Shown: positions 30,041 through 41,272 of the stretch, in pieces
Layout: each line of letters starts with the position of its first letter
How positions within the stretch are numbered: the first letter of the stretch is position 1
Assembly: GCF_901001135.1 (NCBI RefSeq)
Contig: NC_042618.1
Location: forward strand, 432,840,568-432,904,567
Origin: Rhinatrema bivittatum
Lineage: Eukaryota > Chordata > Amphibia > Gymnophiona > Rhinatrematidae
Direction: 5' to 3'
DNA: 64,000 nt
Position numbers and translations under genes: made by a program
Notes under the pieces: model-generated
What the model was told of the DNA's origin: nothing
Database searches by the model: none
The model's input: the letters and a program-made list of their open reading frames with translations, nothing else

Positions 30041-30917
30041 TCTCTCTCACTAATCCACGACAATCTAAATGACTAGAAATCAAAAGTTTTCAGGTATGGA
30101 GAGTGTGAATTATTTTATCCTTATTAGTTTTAATTTTGGATGCTGTTTGATGTGTCTGCTGTTTTGAAATATTTTATAGGTGTTTGAGAAATTTAAAATA
30201 AATTGAGTTTTTAATTATTGGATCATCCATTCACCAGCTGCTTTGAAATATTCTTTTTATTAGTATGTTTATACTATTATGATGAATGTATCTATTATAT
30301 TCCTTGATTTTAATGTTCAATGGCTGAGGATTGGGGATTTCTGTTTTCCAATGTTGCATTGCAGAGAGACTGACTTGTTGCAGTTTTCCTATTCAGTTTT
30401 TGCCTGCATGTTTCTATTTATATTTTATGGTTTCTTTTTCCTGTATATGGTAAGGGTCTGCTTATGTGATGTGGAGGAGTATTCTGCTAGTGTGTAGGAA
30501 TCCTCTAGCAGCTTGGTTTCTTCTATTTTCCTAAAAGGAGGTGTATTGGTGTTTTAGGGCCTGGTGTAGGGTTATCGGCAGTTAGTGCTGTTTTGGTGTG
30601 GGAAGTTTATTATATTGTAATTATAATTTACTCAAGGCTTTCTGAGGGTCAAACCCACACCTAACATGCATTACAGTAGCCCTAATGCCATATGGTTCCA
30701 AGTGGGGGTTTTTGCAGGATTTTCTGGTTGGCAGCAAAGAAGTGCATGCAAATACTTATATTTTTTTTTACCTCAGAAGACTGTCCTTTGAATATTCTTT
30801 TCCTGCAAAATCTATTATAAATGCATAATTGTTAACCATGTATGTGGAGACAGCAGGAGGTGGGTGTGCAAGGGTATAAGATTTGCTTAGGGCACCTAAT
30901 ACTCTTGCACCAGCAAT

Positions 30918-30939
30918 GGGCTGAGGGGGGGGGGGGGGG
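30918..30939. repeat. Poly-G tract
   Basis: A run of about 20 G follows GGCTGAGG inside the hAT-like element; it could form a G-quadruplex or be a sequencing-sensitive homopolymer. Confidence 0.9.
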
Positions 30940-31387
30940 CAGCGCAATAATTGTTCGCACAGGGCAGCAAAAAAAGCTAGCACCGGCCCTGCACACCGGG
31001 GTGGGGTCACACGCTAACATGAAAAGATATTAATATAAAAAAAATAGTAAAATAAAAATACAGAACATAAAAATAAAGATACTTATCAGCACAAACCTCA
31101 GACCTCATCCCCCTGAAATCAACTAATCCTCTCCGAATCCGTCAAAGAGCTATGGTTTTGCCTTCTTTCTAAAGCACAGGTAATTTGGCTCTTCTTGCAG
31201 ATCTAGGGGGCTGATTTCTAAAGGGTAGGGGGGGCAATGAAACCAAAAAGTGATCGTCTCGTGCTTTCTGAACAGGCACTCGACAATGATGGAGCTTACA
31301 AAAGACCCCGTTGAAACGATCTCAGAGTTCCAGCAGGCCCTATATCTAAATAACCACTCGGATTCCGGGGGCATCCTCCTGGCAGAC

Positions 31388-31545
31388 ATGTTTTTATTTA
31401 TTTATTTAATACACTTATATTCCTCAGAATCCCGCAAGGTGTCTCTGCGCAGATTCCAAATATGCAGCCATAATAAAACAGGCGATACAAAAAAAAAAAA
31501 AAAGAAATAAAATCAATATAAATAAAATGTCACAGAATCTTACAT
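31388..31545 (-). mobile_element. Short (AAATA)-tailed insertion, antisense
   Basis: TTTTTATTTATTTATTTAA at the left and an A-run at 31490-31504 bracket GTCTCTGCGCAGATTCC. The block separates the C-terminal part of the L2-like LINE from its preceding part. Confidence 0.5.
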
Positions 31546-32570
31546 TTCGGTCTTACTGATATTGGGAGCCAATGCAAATTGAATAATATTTGAGTAATAC
31601 CGTCATATTTTCTGGTGTTATTAAGTAATCTGGCAGCGGTATTTTGTAACAGTTGGAGTCACCTCATGATAAAAAAAAGAATTGCAATAATTTGATTTGG
31701 TAGGAACCAGAGCATGGATAATGAAGGCTAAAATCTGCTTGGTCCAAATAAGGAAGCAGTTTGCAGATTAACCATAACTGGCCAGAACCAATCAGGCAAC
31801 CACTGAGATCCGGGAACCCATCCGCATCTGGTCATACCGTTTTACAGGCAAATGCAAAACGAGTGTCTCAGGCTGCAGCTGAATTCCGGCAATCTGCAGC
31901 AGTAATGCACGTGGGGCATTTTTTTCTGGAAAATCAGAAGAAAAAGGATTTTCCCAGATTAAGGTTTAGCTTGTGGGCGGGGGTCAGCCAGTCTACAATC
32001 GCAAGCAACTAATCAAGCAACTATGCAAGCAACAATTTGCATTTCTACTGACAAATATCGATCCCGTCCTACGTATGTCAGCAACTGGATGTCGTCAGCA
32101 AACATAAAACAATCAATGCCAAACGGTTCATTTTTTTTTTTCTGGCCAAAGGCACCAAATATTTATTGAATAGAAAATGAGACAAAACAGAGCTTTGTGA
32201 CAGCCCACAGGTGAACAGTAATCGCCCAAAGAAATGACCTTCCCAAAAAATACATTGGATTCTCTGGCCAGAAAATTGGCCTCCAAACTTTAAAGCTTAT
32301 TAACAGTAGCGGATGATCAAGTGTAACAAACACAGCAGATAAATCCATGTGGGCCAATGGCGCACCCCTCCCCCTCTCTGCCCGCCTACCATTAAAAAGG
32401 GCTAATAAAACAGCGTCTGCACTGCGATCGGCTCCGAATCCAGACTGAGAAGAATGATTTGTATTCAATTGTCCAAAACTTGATGATACACTACTTTCTC
32501 ATTTAGTTTTGATTTAAAAAAAAAGGTAAATTAGATTCTGGATGCTAACCAGCAGGATTCCCAGGATCGG

Positions 32571-32593
32571 CCATTCCCCCCCCCCCCCCCCCC
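32571..32593. repeat. Poly-C tract
   Basis: About 20 consecutive C within the L2-like LINE. Confidence 0.9.
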
Positions 32594-33370
32594 TTCTTAA
32601 AGATAAGTCAACTAATGCTTTTTTGTTTGTTCGCAGGGCAGGAAGGTAAGCCCTGCTTGAGATAGAATTTAAAATATTTATTAACCAGGAAGGCCCTCCT
32701 GGTGTAAAAGCTTAACCACCTTTACTAGGCCAGGATCCAGTTTATTGGTAATTGCTTTCATGGTGCCTAAAGTTTTATCTACTTCTACTGAAGTACAGTG
32801 CCTAAATGTTGAAAAACTGTCTGTCTTGATATGAAGGGTGGCTTGGGCAGATGAATTTTTCTCAATAAAAACATCTGGGAATCGCCGCTGCCTTCACAAG
32901 GAATTATTCTGTCCTTAGCGCGGGCCTGCCTAGATATAAAACTGGATATGTTTCCTTCCCCAATCAGGTTCTGACGACCCCTGAACCTTATCACGTGATA
33001 TCTTGGGGCCAGTAAAGACTCCTTCCTGTGGCTGCTCTCTGCAGATGAGATCTCACGTCTCCAATATGCAATTTTGGCTTCTCTGTTCTTTGAATGATGA
33101 TATTTATAAAGGAGCCAAACAATGCTCCTTGTCGAGTAATTGATTATGTTTGCACCATCTCCTCCTCTAGCTCTTTAAAACCTTAATAAAAATAACCCAT
33201 AGTGATACCAAGGGGCATCCTTCCTATGATTAATACAAACATTATATTACGTATGTTGGCCAAACTTTTTCCAGATAACTTTTCTAAGTGGACTGCATGC
33301 TTTCCTATTTCCCCTAGAAAAAAAAAATTCACTATGGATAACCCTCTGGAAATGTAAAATGAGGAAAGAA

Positions 33371-33565
33371 TGGAGCAGCAGCGCAGTAGTTAGAGCAGCA
33401 AGTTGAGAACCAGGGAAGCCAGGATTCAAATCCCATTTTTTCCCCCCGAAGCACCTTGAGACTTTGAGCAAATCACTTCACCCTCCATTGCCTGGGGTAC
33501 AAACTCAGACTAAAAGCTCTTTAGGGCAGAGACATCCCTACCAAGCTCTCTGCATCCCAATTTCC
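33371..33565 (+). mobile_element. tRNA-derived SINE
   Basis: TAGTTAGAGCAGC (33389-33401) fits a pol III A box and GGATTCAAATCCC (33422-33434) a B box. The body continues GAGCAAATCACTTCACCCTC, CATTGCCTGGGGTACAAACT and CTCTTTAGGGCAGAG. Relatives are at 49761-50070 and 54241-54445. No terminal duplication was identified. Confidence 0.75.
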
Positions 33566-33699
33566 AAAGTAGTAAGGAATTTAGGTAATGCTTATTCATA
33601 CTCATTTATCTATGAAGAGTCAAATTACTGCTGGGGGAAAATCCTCCTTTTTCAAGTTACATCTCTGAAGGCATTTAAAAACCTCTATTTGAATTAGGT

Positions 33700-34215
33700 G
33701 ATTTCCATTTTGCTCTCCAGTTTTTAATTTCGAATGGGTTAGATTACTGCAATTCTTTCTGTATGGATTTACTGGCCAGCACACTTCGTACAATGCAGAT
33801 TGCACAAAATGCTGCTGCCAGGGTGCTCACCGGTGCCAAGATGAGAGATCGCATAGCCCCTGTCCTCTCATCACTGCACTGGCTCCCTGTGCCGTGGCAG
33901 ATCAATTATAAAATGCATCTTCATAAATTATTGCATGAACATATCAGGGCATGGGTCACTTCTCTCTTAAGACTTTATAAACCGTCACATTAACTGTGAT
34001 CAGCTAATAAGAACTTTCTGGATACACCATCTGCAAGGCTGGCACCGCTGAACATAAACTAGAGACCGAGCTTTTTCGGTAGCAGGTCCCCCGCCTATGT
34101 AACTCCTTTACCAGAATTTGTGCATACGATCACCTATCGAAAAGCATTTCAAAAAAGCCCTAAAAAACATATTTGTTCTCTCAGGTTTTTAATGCAGTGT
34201 CTCCAGAGATCAGGA
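33700..34215 (+). mobile_element. L2-like LINE C-terminal fragment
   Basis: The frame at 33735-33993 reads GLDYCNSFCMDLL, TMQIAQNAAARVLTGAKMRDRIAPVL and SSLHWLPVPWQINYKMHLHKLLH, classic L2 blocks. RDRAFSVAGPP-like text follows near 34065 and HFKKALKNIFVL near 34150. Broken by stops and deletions. Confidence 0.75.
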
Positions 34216-34319
34216 CTTAAAGGGACGGTTGCCCCCAACTTTGGATATTAATCCCTTTGCAGCTTTTCTCATGGTTTTTGCCCTGTCTTATTGTTATTTC
34301 AGGATATTTTATGACTCAT

Positions 34320-34503
34320 AGAATGAGCTCTCACACACCACACACAGGCGGCGTCCTCTTCTCTTCAGGCCATGGTGGGATGAGCTCCACCGCGGCCCCG
34401 CTGGTCTTCTTGTGCTGGGGCTGGCAGGGGGGTGGTGGTGGTGGTAGCTATGCATACCATGCCCATGGGAAACGTGCGCCTACACGCAGCTTAGAGGGAA
34501 CAC
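34320..34503. mobile_element. Possible hAT end (CAGTGTTCCCTCTAAGCTG inverse)
   Basis: CAGCTTAGAGGGAACACTG at 34486-34504 is the inverse of a widespread vertebrate hAT terminal sequence. A matching left end was not found. The interior has a GGTGGTGGTGG run. Confidence 0.35.
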
Positions 34504-34895
34504 TGGATACAAGAGAGGTTTATAAAATCATGAGTCACAGGAAATGGCTGTTTAACCTTTCAAACTGTATTAAGCCTAGGGGCCAGTCCATGAAACTGTT
34601 AGCAGATTTAAAACAAATTGAAGATGCACAATTAGTCTTTGGAATTTGGAGGATGTGGTCAAAGCATCTGGCCAAGCAAGGCTTACAAGAGTTTTAGACC
34701 AGATCCTAGAGGAAGGGTCCATACACCATTATAAGCCAGGTCCTCTTTGGAAAGCCTCTGCTTATCCTTGGGAGTAAGCGATAAGGAATTGATCCACTTA
34801 ATGACCCTGACTGGCCAGTGACCACTGCCAGTAACAGGATGCTGGGCTGGAGAGACTGAACACGATTCGTCTCACGCTGGGTACCCTGAATATCC
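34504..34895 (+). mobile_element. CR1-like LINE C-terminus and 3' UTR
   Basis: Contains RGL*NHES-type text with GGGGCCAGTCCATGAAACTG, a WNLEDVVKA-like segment and DQILEEGSIHHYKPG. It then has CTTATCCTTGGGAGTAAGCG and CAGGATGCTGGGCTGG from the 3' UTR. The tail is lost. Confidence 0.65.
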
Positions 34896-36519
34896 AACAT
34901 GAGCTTTCATTTCAAATTATTGGAAATGGAGTATAAAATTGCAGAATCTATAATCTGCCTGTAATAAGAAATTGAGAGATATATTTTACTACCCTGGGCC
35001 TTAGAATTCATCTTTAATAGCTGGAAGGATAGTTTCTTCCTAGAGATATGTAGATGAACCAAAGTATGCATGACATACAAATATGCTGTTTCAGATGAAA
35101 AATATAATAGGCTCGGACCATTTCAGGAACCCTGGAAACCTGTAGATGATTGCGTATCCCAGGTGCTGTAATTGCAAACCTTTCTGTTGAATCAATAAAC
35201 TCTGTTGTATAATATGGTTGCAGCATCCTTCCAGATGAGTTAATGTTAGGTTCATTAAATGGAAATTCTACTTCAAATATTCTTCTGAATTCAAATAAAA
35301 ATGTATAAGAATACTGTATTATGGCAGGTCCAGTGGCTCAGGGGCAGTGCTGGATTGAGGCGCAAACTACAGCTAAGGGTCTCAGATTATGAGGGGGGAG
35401 GGGGGCTTCAAAATAAAAAAACATTTACTCAATTTCAAGTTTTACCAACCTTTATGTAATGCTTGGCATAGTTTGGATAATCCAGCCTTGCTGGTGGAAG
35501 ATCTGCATTCAGTTTCTCAATTTGGCTTCTGCTTCTTGGGCTGCCCAGGATGAAAGCTAGGGATGCTGCAGAGGCAGCTCTCACGGCCTTTTTATTTTTT
35601 TTGGGGGGGGGGGGGGGGGGGGGGAAGGTGTGTCTCCATTACACCTAGTGATCAGACTCGGGGGCACGGGTTCCTCTCACTGGCTTAAGGACTGTCATTG
35701 TGATGAACGGGTTAGGCCAGGAGGAACAAAGGGTTAAAACGGGGAAAAGAATCTCCTGGAGAATGGAAGCTTATGGCAGATGCAGAGGCTGAGTGCACAA
35801 AAGGAGCAGGAGGAAACTGCAGGGCCAAAAAAAAAGAGAACGATTTTGTCATATTTCACAGTGAAACCCAGTGGGTTGCAATCTTCAGCTAGGTAAATTA
35901 TGGAAATTACACCCACTTCCCTTTGCATATTTTAGACTAAAAAGACCCATTTTAAAGGGCAGTCAACTAGAATCTTTCAGTGCACAAAAATAATGTGCAG
36001 GTCTTAATAAAGCTAAGAAGGCAATTAAACCTTGCAGGAAGAAATCACAAATATTTATGGGGATTGTCTCACAAGGCAAAATTAATTCTGTAAAAATTCA
36101 TTAGCAAACTAAAGCATTTTCACTGGTGTGTCCATCCAAAAGCACAGAGAGAGTGAGCGAGCATCTAATTAATAATCCCAGCCTTAATGAACCCATCAAC
36201 TCTCAGGCTCATATATCTGATAATTAGGGCTTCTTGCTCTAAAACAAATTGTTTTAATGAAACGGCAGCAGCAGCAGTTGCTTGTGTGTATCGTGTGACA
36301 ACACGTCAGCACAAGACTCAAAGGCCGTGAACACGAAGGCAGCGCGATAACACGGACTTAGCAAACATATTGTTCAACTGCAAACTAGACATAATAAACA
36401 ATATTCAACTTATTAAATATCAACCGTTTTGAAAACTAGATAGAGAGAGGTTCTGAAAGATGAAAGACTAAGCCCACAAAGCTGCAATCCTGAATTTATT
36501 CCCAGCACAGGGAGCGGCA
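34896..36519. other. Unassigned; includes candidate conserved segment
   Basis: No gene or repeat recognised, except a G-run at 35604-35622 and an A-run at 35827-35836. Within 35930-36300 the sequence is AT-rich and repeat-free with two TAATTA sites (36166-36171 and 36221-36226) and a CAGCAGCAGCAG run at about 36266. This could be a non-coding conserved block. Confidence 0.35.
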
Positions 36520-37020
36520 CACACACACACACACACGCTGCCCCACTAGAAAACAAGTACAGCAAAGGTAGCAGCAGTGCAAGCTTCTCTCACACTTACT
36601 GCCCCGTCACAGGACAGATACAACGTAAGCAACACCAATGCAAGCTCCCCTCTCACACCTACTGTAACCCCCCCCACACACGAGACAGGGACAACATAGG
36701 CAGCAGCAATGCAAGCTTCCCACCCCCCCCCCCACACACACACATACACACTCACTGCTCCACTAAAAAACAGGTACAGGAGAAGCAGTACCACCGTGCA
36801 AGCTTCCCTCACACACTCACTGCCCTCGCTACAGGACAGATATAGCACAGGCAACAAGAACGCAAGCTCCCCTCTCACACACACTGCCTCCCCTTCTCTC
36901 TGCAGAAAAAGTGCAACACAGGCAGCAGGAGCGCAAGCTTTCCTCACACACACACACACACACACGCACAGTCCCCTACAGGACTGGTACAGCACAGATA
37001 GCAGCAGTAGTGCAAGGCAG
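36520..37020. repeat. Minisatellite, about 72-bp unit, seven copies
   Basis: GCAAGC preceded by a CAGCAG-type phrase and followed by TTCCCTCACACAC recurs at 36579, 36640, 36711, 36798, 36862, 36932 and (degenerate) 37012. Each unit also contains ACAGG(A/G)ACAG(A/G)TA. CA runs separate some units. The 149-codon minus-strand frame at 36546-36995 is an artefact. Confidence 0.85.
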
Positions 37021-37129
37021 CTTTATGCATAGGTAAACCCCCTTCAGGGGAGGGAGACCACACTTTCCAGTCCTATATAGCACTGGGAAAACATGGGCTC
37101 TGCGGAATGGGGACAGGAATACACCTGCT

Positions 37130-37925
37130 GGGCCACCAAGAAGGTTTCACGGTCCAAAGAAAGTATATACGGTCCACTCCAGTGTTGCATTTGGCTGTCC
37201 GCGGGCTAACCCCACGAACCACCACCCTCCCCTCTCAGCCCGGACCCCGGTAAGGTCAAGAGGCTTTTGCGGCAGGATGCCCCTCTCATCCTCTCCAGGC
37301 CCCTCTCCTCTTTCCAGCAACGTGCCGCTGGCCTTCCGTGCAGCTGGACGCCGCCGACTTCCTGCCGCTGAGCTTCCCCTAGGTGCGTGCGTGGCCGACG
37401 CTGGCAGATTTAAAGGACCCATGACGGGAAAAGCCCCGCGGCGCAGGCTGATGACATCACGCAGCTAGACCTATAAAAGGCCTCCAGGCCTTCACTTCCT
37501 TGCCTCAGCAACAGGTCTCCCTTCTCCTGTCATAGTGTGTGTTGCTGCAGTGTTCTTTGTCTTTGTTCTCCAGTTCCTGTGCTCCTTGTCTTCGTTCTTC
37601 AGTCCCAATTCCTCAGCTTCGATTCTTCAGTACATCTCTGCCTCCCCTGCTGCCTTCCTGCCCTCCCTATCCGTCCTGCCTTTCCCTTCGGATGGATACC
37701 CGGTTCTGACCATGGCCTGACTCCTTGACCTTCTTCATCGCCCCCTGCAGAGGCCCTGCCGGCCCTGCCACCCAAAGGCTGAACCTGAGGGGATCGTGGG
37801 CTGGTAAAGGCGAAGCTCCAGTTGGGCCTCTACCTCATCCAGGACCGCCTGCCGACGGAGGGGACCTGCAGGGCTCCTTCCTGCAGGTTGCATCAACCCC
37901 GCCTCGTCCTAAGGGTCCATGAATG
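37130..37925 (+). mobile_element. LTR-like promoter block
   Basis: A GC-rich part with GATGACATCACGC is followed by CTATAAAAGG (TATA at 37472-37478), then pyrimidine-rich TTCTTTGTCTTTGTTCTCC repeats and a GTCCTAAGGGTCCATGAA end. The order resembles the solo LTR at 562-1380 read on its minus strand (TGACGTCA, T/C-rich tract, CCCAAGGGTCCACT). Left and right edges and the target duplication are not resolved. It could also be a short CpG-rich host promoter, which I consider less likely. Confidence 0.4.
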
Positions 37926-38719
37926 AACATCCAGAAGGCGAGTTTCCAATCAGAAGAAAATGTATTAGTAGCTCCAAAAAAAAAAAAGAGAGCAGGAATA
38001 AAAAGGGCAGAAAACTCACCAACAGTCCAAATCAAAAAATAGAATTCAGCTTAGCCAATTCATAAGACTCTCCAAAACGTTTCCTCACAGATCTTCTCAC
38101 ATTACCTGGGCACACTTCAAAAGAAGCTCCCTCCCAGGCTCCCACCAAGGCCCCTTTCTTCCTCCCCAGCCTTTTCTCCTTTAATCACACCTGCTGCTAT
38201 GACCTTCCTAAAGCAGAATGCTGACCCCATTATCCTCCCAGATGGCCCTTAGCCCTTACTGGGTATGGAGCTTCCTTTGCTCACTGCAGCGGATCGGCAT
38301 TCCTTTATGCACACTAGCCCTGAACTCCTCCCTACGACTCCAAACCCATCTCCTTTGGGGGAAGGATCCTCCTGTCACTCACGCTCTTAACTCATACCTC
38401 CCTGGATCTGTCACTGCGGGAAAGTTATCAATATTAAAGTAAAACACCGTATAGTAAAACCTGACGGGTGTCACACATATGTAGAGGAGGGCTTATGCCT
38501 TCCCCATAGGAGATAAATAAGAAAGTTGCAGCATTGGGAGCATCATAAAGAAGAAACGTCACTTAGCAAGGCCCATCCCCTAAAGTCTATGTTCCGTTGC
38601 ATTCGGCAAGCCTCAGGCAGCTTGACTTTGCTTCTTTCCTTCCTCAGTTTCTGTTGTATACAGTTTTTCGATTCTTTTGCTATGATTTGTTATGTTGTTT
38701 TCTTTTATTGATTTCTTTT
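37926..38719. other. Unassigned stretch
   Basis: No recognisable gene. An A-run lies at 37977-37988. Text near 38080-38210 is pyrimidine-rich. No terminal repeats seen. Confidence 0.3.
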
Positions 38720-38822
38720 AATGTTTTACTTATGTACATTTATTCTTTGTGAACCGCTTAGACCTACTCGTATTGTATATAGCAGGTAGAAAAAAAGATG
38801 TTCAATAAATAAATAAATAAAG
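38720..38822 (+). mobile_element. LINE 3' tail with (AAAT)n
   Basis: TTTGTGAACCGCTTAGACC, then GTATATAGCAGG and CAATAAATAAATAAATAAA; another member of the AAACCG-type 3' end group. Confidence 0.6.
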
Positions 38823-38869
38823 TGTGGGTCGGTTGGCCACCATTAGACACTGGGAAGGAGGAGTCGAAG

Positions 38870-39515
38870 CGAGTTCCGAGGAGGAAAGAGCTTAAGGTGG
38901 CCAAACAGGTGGATAAAGAGACGGCGAAAGCCAGAAAGATGCTTGACTGCATAGGGAGAGGAATGGTCAGCAGAAAAAGGGAGGTGATATTGCCCCTGGT
39001 GAGACCTCACTTGTACACGGTATTCCAATTCTGGAGACCTCACCTTCAAAAGGATATAAACAGGATGGAGTCAGTCAACAGGATGGCTAGCAAAATGGTC
39101 AGTATTCTAAAGCGTATGGGGATAGACTTGACTATCTAAACATGTACACCCTGGAGGAAAGGCGAGATAGGGGAGATATAATAGAGACATTCAAATATCT
39201 CAAAAGTTTCTATGCACAGGAAGTGAGCCTTTTTCAATGGAAAGGAAACTCTGGAACAAGGGGTTATGCGATGAGGTTGAAGGGGGTAGACTCAAGAGTA
39301 ATCTTAGGAAATATTTCTTTACAGAGAGGGTGGTGGATGCATGGAACGGCCTCCCAGTGGAGGTGGTGGAGTCAAAAACAGTATCTGAATTCAAGAAAGC
39401 ATGGGATAGTTACAGGGATCGCTAAGGAAGTGAGGGGAATTATAATGCTACATTAATTGGATGGCTGGGAAGATGGATGGGCCATACGGGCTTTTTCTGC
39501 CATCATGTTTCTTTG
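38870..39515 (+). pseudogene. CR1-like LINE family B C-terminal region and 3' UTR
   Basis: The frame at 38822-39139 encodes ETAKARKMLDCIGRGM, REVILPLVRPHLYTVFQFWRPHL and MESVNRMASKMV. After a stop the text continues LEERRDRGDIIETFKYLKSF, then KYFFTERVVDAWNGLPVEVV and KTVSEFKKAWD in a third frame (39300-39425). The 3' UTR (AAGATGGATGGGCCATACGG) matches the antisense copies at 1446-2655 and 54446-54670. Two frame breaks make it non-functional. Confidence 0.8.
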
Positions 39516-39529
39516 TCTCTATGAGACAG

Positions 39530-40073
39530 CATGGAAGGAGCTGGATAGAGGCAGCTAAGGGGCTGCACTCAACCTGGGCTCACTTGGCTCTGCAGGAGAG
39601 GCGTGACAGAGGGTCAACCCGGGAAGATCCAACCCTCAGACAACAGGGAGAGAATCTGTTCTGCTAAAACGAGCTATCAGAAACAAGAGGAGGATTCTCT
39701 GCAAATTCCTCAGGGGCTGAAGAAGGTAGAAAGCTTTCGGGAAAATATCAAGATTCCTGTGATTTTGAGGATCGCTTGAACTGCATGCAGGATTGATCTG
39801 CCTTATGTGAGTTGTGAATTTTCAGAACCAATTCTTGCTATGATTTTTGCGTTCTGGACTATCCGTAATTTTTGTACCTGCTGACCCTTTGATTTTGATC
39901 AGTAAACTCCATTTTGTTTGGCACACGCTCTGTGGACAGTCTTATCTTAAGGGCCCCACAGGTTTATCCTGCCCCCATCACAAAATCCGTGTCATCAATC
40001 CTGAAAAGAGTGGGCCAGCGCTCAGCAGGGCTTGGAAATGTGACCCCCTTGTTAAAGAAGGGGGAGGGGGTTA
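39530..40073 (+). mobile_element. LTR-like or retrotransposon 3' block
   Basis: GATCAGTAAACTCCATTTTG, GCACACGCTCTGTGGACAG and CAGGTTTATCCTGCC (39898-39974) parallel TTCAGTAAACTTCCCATTTC, GCACAAGCTGTTATGGAC and CAGGTTATCCTGCC at 59558-59657. Both blocks then end in a GG-rich GGTTACA. The shared order suggests two members of one LTR family, though I cannot define the left end here. Confidence 0.4.
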
Positions 40074-40080
40074 CATACAT

Positions 40081-40134
<54 letters not shown>
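40074..40134. repeat. (CATA)n(CA)n microsatellite
   Basis: Pure CATA units run into pure CA units. Confidence 0.97.
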
Positions 40135-40136
<2 letters not shown>

Positions 40137-41214
40137 CACAGGCAGGTCAAAATACATCACAGTCTGCTCACTGAGGGCCAGTATTATATGGAGGTTATCC
40201 TGGTTGCATTGCTGACGCTTCCTCTCCTGCTCTCATACTCTTTCATCGCCCCTCCCCTCTTGCCTTTACCCTCTTACACTGTCTCTGCCTAGCTTTGGCT
40301 TCTCAGCCTAAATTCAGGGCACTCTTTGGTCGGCATCTCTGGATAACCAGATGAGCTCCCAGTCTGGTTCTGGTTCAGTCTAGGCCGCCTTTCTCTCCGT
40401 CAGCAGTAAAACAGGGAGACCCTCTTGGTGCATGATATGAAGCAGGCTTTGTGCTGCCTGTATCATGTTCCCCCATTTCCTCCCTTCCCCCCACAGCCTG
40501 TGATTTAGGTAACATAGAAATGGCTGCAGAGAAAGACAAGTGATCTAGCCAGTCTGCCCGTGCGGCAAGTTATCTCACACGCAGCCCTACTACAAATATA
40601 GTAAAGGGGCAAATATGGAGCACACTATGCACAGGAGAGGAGGTGACGCTGGAAGGGAGGGGGCAGGGAGATACATACAGGATAGATACAACCAACAAAT
40701 TACAATACATATGCATTGCTATTAGTAACTGTTGTATTCAAATTCTATCTGATGTATTTTGATACTATTAATGTATTATTTTTTATATTGCTAACTGCTT
40801 TGAGTCCTTTTTTTTTTTTTTTTTTTTTAGCAGAGAAGAACATGTCAAAATGAAATATTAAAAAAGACAGAGGATTGTGGAGGAAGCAATTCAAGCCTCT
40901 CTCTGAAGACACAATTTAGGGAGAAGAAGGGAATATGGAAGGAAGAAAAGGAAGACGATTAAGCGATAACAGGAGAGAAAACACAAGGGAGATGATGGTA
41001 GTGGGGTGAGGCAAAATGGAGAGGAGGAGATGAACTGAACATGCAATGGATAGAAGAAAGATATAGAAGAGGAATTGGGAGATGCGAGAGAAAGATTCTG
41101 TGCAATAGATATGGGTGGAAGCTGCAGGGGGATTGAGGAAGATTGGAAGGCCCAATCAGAGGGACTGAAACTGGGCCCGCCGTGGCCTTGCTATACCACT
41201 GAATTAAAAGGCTC
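40135..41214. other. Mostly unassigned; LINE 3' scrap and A/T runs
   Basis: 40508-40590 (GTAACATAGAAATGGCTGC, GATCTAGCCAGTCTGCCC) is an antisense family B LINE 3' scrap. A T-run lies at 40810-40829. 40900-41070 is purine-rich. No gene recognised. Confidence 0.4.
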
Positions 41215-41272
41215 ACATGTAGTAAAGATTTTCTCCCATTCTGTGTCTAGGGATAATGCTTTGATTACCCAG
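41215..41272. repeat. Palindromic MITE-like scrap shared with SINE inserts
   Basis: TAGTAAAGATTTTCTCCCAT and TCTGTGTCTAGGGATAATGC match, in inverse, the insert within the SINEs at 49889-49955 and 54371-54435. Confidence 0.5.

Larger units (their letters stand above)
28146..30991. mobile_element. Non-autonomous hAT-like element, 2846 bp
   Basis: Left end CAGGGCCGGCGC and right end GCACCGGCCCTG are inverted repeats. The flanks are CACACTGG (28138-28145) and CACACCGG (30992-30999), an 8-bp target duplication with one change, as expected for hAT. Inside, in order, are a GC-rich minisatellite, a long TG-rich satellite, an AT-rich part shared with 6890-7795 and a second internal terminus (TTAGGGCACC...CTTGCACCAGC at about 30885-30920). 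No transposase gene is visible; the longest frames are low-complexity artefacts. Confidence 0.75.
31030..33130 (-). mobile_element. Antisense L2-like LINE, decayed but long
   Basis: Read on the minus strand from 33130: an REAKIAYWRREISS linker, then near 32468-32163 QSGFGADRSADAVLLALFN, MDLSAVFVTLDHPLLL (RT motif A region, catalytic context decayed) and FFLGRSF text. Next, near 31640-31560, LLQNTAARLLNNTRKYDGI and LFNLHWLPISVRP, then near 31380-31150 a C-terminal LQEEPNYLCFRKKAK. This is the L2 ORF2 order over about 2 kb. Many stops and frameshifts are present. A short tail insertion sits at about 31388-31545. Confidence 0.7.

Noticed and set aside
33371..33440. Functional tRNA gene
   Set aside because: A and B boxes are present but the cloverleaf is lost and the sequence continues into a SINE body.
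36546..36995. Cys/Val-rich 149-codon frame resembling a secreted protein
   Set aside because: Each segment corresponds to one minisatellite unit.
37470..37730. TATA box followed by open frames as a host gene promoter and first exon
   Set aside because: Layout and end sequence resemble the LTR at 562-1380; no spliced coding continuation could be seen.
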